The notes under the pieces were generated by a model, which was not told where the DNA came from, searched no databases, and was given only the letters and a program-made list of their open reading frames with translations. A program made the position numbers and the translations under genes. Below, one piece after another: positions 12,300-15,346 of a stretch of 15,346 nt of DNA. Source of the DNA: JAVHLK01 sp043806215. Lineage in GTDB: Bacteria > Desulfobacterota > Desulfomonilia > Desulfomonilales > Desulfomonilaceae. The stretch is from contig JAZDHD010000076.1 of assembly GCA_043806215.1 (NCBI GenBank), forward strand, positions 1-15,346, in the 5' to 3' direction. Position 1 is the first letter of the stretch; every line of letters begins with the position of its first letter.

Positions 12300-13730
12300 A
12301 TGCAGTTCCTCAAGGACCTTCTCGATTCAATCAGCCTGGCCAATTTTGTGGATATCGGGATAATTGCCTGCTTACTGTACTTCGTGCTGGCATGGATTCA
12401 GGCAACCCGGGCTTTTCAGATCCTCGCGAGCATGATCGCCATAGGCCTGTTCTACTTCGTTGCTTCCAAGCTCGGTCTGATCCTGACATCGTTACTTTTT
12501 CAGTACTTGTGGGCCGCGATCATCATTGTCCTGGTCATCGTGTTTCAGCCGGAGATACGCGACATTCTCGACCGGGCATCACCCATCCGCTATTTGAGCG
12601 GTCAACGGCCCAACGACCTGAATCCGGACTTGATCGAAGAGATGGTCAAGGCCGTGTCCGAACTGGCGAGACTGAGGATTGGGGCGCTGATCGTGTTTCG
12701 CAGGATGGACCGGCCGGATAGCCTGATTCTCAAGGGAAAGCTGCTCGACAGTCTATTGTCGGCCGAAGCTCTTGTCATGATCTTCCAGAAGCAATCACCT
12801 ATCCATGACGGTGCCGTGCTGATCCATAACGAACGCATCAAGGCGGCCGGCTGCATTCTTCCTCTTTCTCGGGACGAGGCATTGAGCGTGCACTACGGAA
12901 CTCGCCACAGGGCGGCACTCGGGCTGACTGAAAGGTCCGATGCGTTTTGCGTGGTGGTTTCTGAAGAACGGGGCGAGGTTTCCTTGGTTGAAGACAAGGT
13001 GATCCACACGTACAAGAAGAAGGGCGACTTTCGGGAGGCATTGGAAGCGGCTCTTGCCCGAGGCAAGACTATCCGGGAGGCAGGGGGCCCCAGTCTGCTG
13101 ACATTTCTGAAATCCAATTGGCTTCTGAAGATCTTGGCAATGGCCACCGCGGTTCTGCTCTGGTTCGTGATCATTGGTCCTCAACGCTCGGAGGTGGGAA
13201 TGTCGGTCCCCATACAGTATACCAGCCTGCCTGCCGGAATGGAGATCACCGGGACGTGGATGGATCGGATCGATGTGCGTGTGCGCGGTTCCGAATCGGG
13301 GCTGGCAAGTCTCAAGCCGGGCTCCATCAGGGCCGTAGTGGACCTGAGTAAGGTGGTGACGGGACTTAACTTTTTCCGGATAACGGAAAAGGACATCTCG
13401 GTCCCGCCCGGGACGGCAATCTCCCAGATCAGGCCTTCCGATCTACAACTCAAGATCGAGGCGGCCTCTGTCAAGAAGATCCCAGTCGTTCCGACACTGG
13501 AGGGGACGATTCCCGAGAATTCCAAGATCTCGGTGACTCCTTCGGAAGTGCGCATCAGGGCCTCTCAGGCGGAATTGAAGAAAGTCAAGTCCGTGACCAC
13601 GGAACCCGTCAAGATTTCCGACCTCGCCTCGCGTCGTACGGTTACCGCACCCGTGCTGGTGAAACCCGACGGCCTGGATATAGACTCAATAGAGCCGCTT
13701 CAGGTCTCCGTCGGCTTGGAGACGAACTAG
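12300..13730 (+). CDS. Diadenylate cyclase (CdaA-like) fused to YbbR/CdaR-like domains
   Basis: The product has 476 residues from ATG 12300, after a modest AGGGG six bases upstream. It makes cyclic di-AMP from two ATP. Residues about 10-85 hold three membrane segments and end QPEIRDIL, as in CdaA. The DisA_N cyclase domain covers about 105-235 with the catalytic DGA (170-172), AAGCILPLS (182-190), GTRHRAALGL (200-209) and VVSEERG (219-225). A fourth membrane segment (275-293) is followed by about 180 residues with two YbbR-type repeats (about 297-388 and 390-473) predicted to lie outside the membrane. In Bacillota CdaA and the YbbR-repeat regulator CdaR are separate neighbouring genes; here one polypeptide carries both, with only two YbbR units rather than four. 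The YbbR part probably senses envelope state and controls the cyclase directly. The neighbour downstream is MreB, in line with a cell-wall role; the 363-base gap argues against a tight operon. Confidence 0.9.
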   Translation: MQFLKDLLDSISLANFVDIGIIACLLYFVLAWIQATRAFQILASMIAIGLFYFVASKLGLILTSLLFQYLWAAIIIVLVIVFQPEIRDILDRASPIRYLSGQRPNDLNPDLIEEMVKAVSELARLRIGALIVFRRMDRPDSLILKGKLLDSLLSAEALVMIFQKQSPIHDGAVLIHNERIKAAGCILPLSRDEALSVHYGTRHRAALGLTERSDAFCVVVSEERGEVSLVEDKVIHTYKKKGDFREALEAALARGKTIREAGGPSLLTFLKSNWLLKILAMATAVLLWFVIIGPQRSEVGMSVPIQYTSLPAGMEITGTWMDRIDVRVRGSESGLASLKPGSIRAVVDLSKVVTGLNFFRITEKDISVPPGTAISQIRPSDLQLKIEAASVKKIPVVPTLEGTIPENSKISVTPSEVRIRASQAELKKVKSVTTEPVKISDLASRRTVTAPVLVKPDGLDIDSIEPLQVSVGLETN

Positions 13731-14093
13731 TGCTCCTTGGCGTAAATGCCGTCGCACAAGCTGAACCGTCTTCCCGGCGTAGGCCGGGAACCAGTCTCTT
13801 TTTCCTGGACCCCGGCCTGCGCCGGGGAGACGGCGGGCAGGGACGCCCGTCCTTGAAGATGACGGGGAGGGACGCCCGTCCTACCGTGTAGGGGCGCAAC
13901 TGCGTGTGCGCCCAGGGCGGACACATAGGTCCGCCCCTACGAAGGCCGTAGCCCGGGCCTCCGTGCCCGGAAAAGTCTTTTTTCGGTTCTTCGACTAGCG
14001 AACGGGAGAAGAATACGCGACCGTATTTGAGCAAAGAAACACTAAGGTTGCCTGCAAAGCCCCAACCGACCGATCCCAGAGACGGCAGACCCT
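13731..14093. other. 363-base intergenic repeat region between the CdaA-YbbR gene and mreB
   Basis: The region is made of short GC-rich hairpins and no gene is seen. Units are CCCGGCGTAGGCCGGG (about 13773-13788), CCCCGGCCTGCGCCGGGG (13811-13828), the direct pair AGGGACGCCCGTCCT (13839-13853 and 13868-13882), an inverted-repeat unit GTAGGGGCG...CGCCCCTAC (13888-13940), and the 24-bp repeat (13948-13971). The last stem is followed by AAAAGTCTTTTTT and might act as a terminator. Confidence 0.7.
13948..13986 (+). terminator. Hairpin repeat followed by a T-run, possible terminator after the CdaA-YbbR gene
   Basis: A stem CCGGGC/GCCCGG with loop CTCCGT (part of the 24-bp repeat, identical to 6401-6424) is followed by AAAAGTCTTTTTTC. 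The T-run begins several bases after the stem, so this is not an ideal intrinsic terminator, and the same stem at 6401-6424 lacks the T-run. Confidence 0.35.
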
Positions 14094-15125
14094 ATGAGAG
14101 ACATTTTGAGACGAATAGGGAGCAGTTTCCGTGTAGACCTGGCCATGGACCTCGGCACGGCCAATACGCTTGTGTATGCAAAGGGGAGGGGGATCGTGGT
14201 CAACGAACCCTCGGTGGTGGCCATCGACACCCGCACCGGTCGGACCATGGCACTTGGAAGGCAGGCAGACCGTCTTCTGGGGCGCTCCCCCAAGCATATA
14301 GAGGTTTCAAGGCCTCTTAAGGACGGGGTTATCGCCGACTTTGACGCGGCGAGAGCCATGATACGAGGCCTGCTCTCCAAGGCGTTCACACTTCATTTCT
14401 GGACGAATCCGCGAATCGTGATCGGCATTCCATCAGGCATTACTCCCGTGGAAAAGCGTGCCGTGACGGATGCCGCATATGAAGCGGGGGCCCGCCGGAT
14501 CCATCTCATGGAAGAACCCATGGCGGCGGCCATCGGTGCGGGGCTGGACGTAGACATGCCCACAGGGAACATGGTCGTGGACGTTGGCGGCGGAACCACG
14601 GAAGTTGCAGTCATCAGCCTCTGTTCAACCGCCTATTCCGAATCCATCCGCACGGCGGGAGATGAGATGGACGAAGCCATTGTCCGATACCTCCAACGCA
14701 CCATGCATCTGGAGATCAGCCCAAGGCTCGCGGCGGACATCAAGGTCCGCATAGGGTGTGCGGATATCCCCGACAAAGAGAAATCCATGCATATAACCGG
14801 AAAGGAATTGGGGCGCGGCGCGGTCAAGACTGTGGAACTGACCTCCTCCCAGATCAGCGAAGCGCTTGAAGAACCGGTGGACGAGATACTTGACACCATA
14901 CGGCGGGCGATGGAGGACATTCCACCGAGCCTGTTGGCCGACGTCAGGGAGCGGGGATTAATCCTCACCGGTGGAGGCGCCCTCCTGTCCGGATTGGACC
15001 GGTTGGTTGCCAAGATGATCGGAATTGAAGCGAAAATGGCCGACGACCCGCTTGCTTCCGTGGTCAGAGGGTGTGGAACGGCAATCGAGGACATCGCCCG
15101 CTGGAAACGGGCATTCGTCACATGA
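14094..15125 (+). CDS. mreB: MreB rod-shape determining actin homologue
   Basis: The product has 343 residues, about the family's usual length. MreB forms ATP-dependent filaments under the inner membrane and guides the wall-elongation machinery. Actin-fold motifs are seen: phosphate-1 DLGTANTLVY (19-28), IGIPSGITPVEKRAV (110-124), the catalytic Glu region HLMEEPMAAAIGAG (137-150), phosphate-2 VVDVGGGTTEVAVIS (161-175), and the adenosine motif LTGGGALLSGLD (291-302). The N-terminus MRDILRRIGSSFRVDLAMDLGTANT matches the length seen in other MreB, including a basic amphipathic start suited to membrane binding, so ATG 14094 is kept even though its ribosome site is weak. In many Proteobacteria mreC and mreD follow directly; here the next 221 bases are non-coding repeat-like sequence, so this may be an mreB without a tightly linked mreCD, or a paralogue. 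Confidence 0.95.
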   Translation: MRDILRRIGSSFRVDLAMDLGTANTLVYAKGRGIVVNEPSVVAIDTRTGRTMALGRQADRLLGRSPKHIEVSRPLKDGVIADFDAARAMIRGLLSKAFTLHFWTNPRIVIGIPSGITPVEKRAVTDAAYEAGARRIHLMEEPMAAAIGAGLDVDMPTGNMVVDVGGGTTEVAVISLCSTAYSESIRTAGDEMDEAIVRYLQRTMHLEISPRLAADIKVRIGCADIPDKEKSMHITGKELGRGAVKTVELTSSQISEALEEPVDEILDTIRRAMEDIPPSLLADVRERGLILTGGGALLSGLDRLVAKMIGIEAKMADDPLASVVRGCGTAIEDIARWKRAFVT

Positions 15126-15346
15126 GGAAGACCGGGCAGAGCCCCGAGGATAGGCATTCCCAGGCCGTAGGGGTCCCGCGCAGAACGCGGGATGGCCGCC
15201 CGGGAAGGCACGGGGAAACTGTCTCAAAACTCCGGCACGGAGACAAATCGTAGCACGATGCGGATTCATTTTCGTCACGCAATGCACGACGGGTTGCCTG
15301 CTCGTCGCGGACGTTTGCTGCAGACCTCTGTAGGGGCGGGTTTTAC
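15126..15346. other. Intergenic sequence after mreB
   Basis: No gene is supported. A unit GTCCCGCGcagAACGCGGGATGGCC (about 15172-15195) is a relative of the 35-bp repeat at 6289-6323, and the last bases TGTAGGGGCGGG resemble the opening of the GTAGGGG hairpin repeats. No start of mreC is visible before the window ends. Confidence 0.5.

Noticed and set aside
13839..13940. Closely spaced short repeats considered as a CRISPR array
   Set aside because: Only two copies of a 15-base palindrome with irregular spacing and different neighbouring hairpins; no regular spacers and no cas genes.
1..15346. tRNA, rRNA or known riboswitch genes
   Set aside because: No cloverleaf with TTCGAxTC arm, rRNA core sequence or familiar riboswitch core was recognised by eye in the intergenic regions; a covariance-model search was not possible.

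Overview
The window looks like a chromosomal segment of a moderately GC-rich Gram-negative anaerobe, most likely a Desulfobacterota (former Deltaproteobacteria) lineage. The clues are a signal-peptide protein with FmdE-like motifs, an outer-membrane barrel protein ending in Phe, a PF04060-type Fe-S protein, a peptide-transporter-rich gene set, and many short GC-rich hairpin repeats between the genes. This placement is inference; no rRNA or other taxonomic marker is present.

Layout. 1-253: one copy of a ~120 bp repeat. 254-3479 (minus strand): an FmdE-like secreted protein, then an outer-membrane barrel protein. Each has upstream a matching pair of overlapping palindromes (TAGTCA-N5-TGACTA), so the two probably form a small regulon controlled by a regulator outside the window. 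4234-6000 (plus): an ArsB/NhaD/SLC13-type ion transporter with an extra N-terminal carboxypeptidase-regulatory-like domain. 6549-7856 (plus): a POT/PTR2 proton-coupled peptide transporter whose leader contains a ~61 bp hairpin repeat. 8239-9138 (minus): a PrsW-like membrane protease with two C-terminal zinc ribbons. 9246-10262 (plus): an OppF/DppF-type ABC ATPase without neighbouring permease genes. 10726-11571 (minus): a [4Fe-4S] cluster protein. A 135 bp MITE with 12 bp perfect terminal inverted repeats and a 9 bp target duplication is inserted just upstream of it. 11785-12063: a cluster of five DnaA-box sequences, resembling a replication origin or a DnaA-titrating or regulatory site. 12300-13730 (plus): a diadenylate cyclase (CdaA-like) fused to YbbR/CdaR-like domains. 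14094-15125 (plus): MreB.

How it fits together. The right-hand side concerns cell envelope and growth control: c-di-AMP synthesis, the MreB cytoskeleton and DnaA boxes. The centre concerns peptide uptake (POT and OppF) and membrane proteolysis. The left-hand pair is a secreted protein plus an outer-membrane protein with shared operators. Intergenic spaces are long (about 360-750 bp) and filled with at least six families of short repeats, several of them in inverted or direct copies across the window.

The signals most worth following are the paired operators, the DnaA-box cluster, the MITE with its intact target duplication, the CdaA-YbbR fusion, and the hairpin repeat in the peptide-transporter leader.
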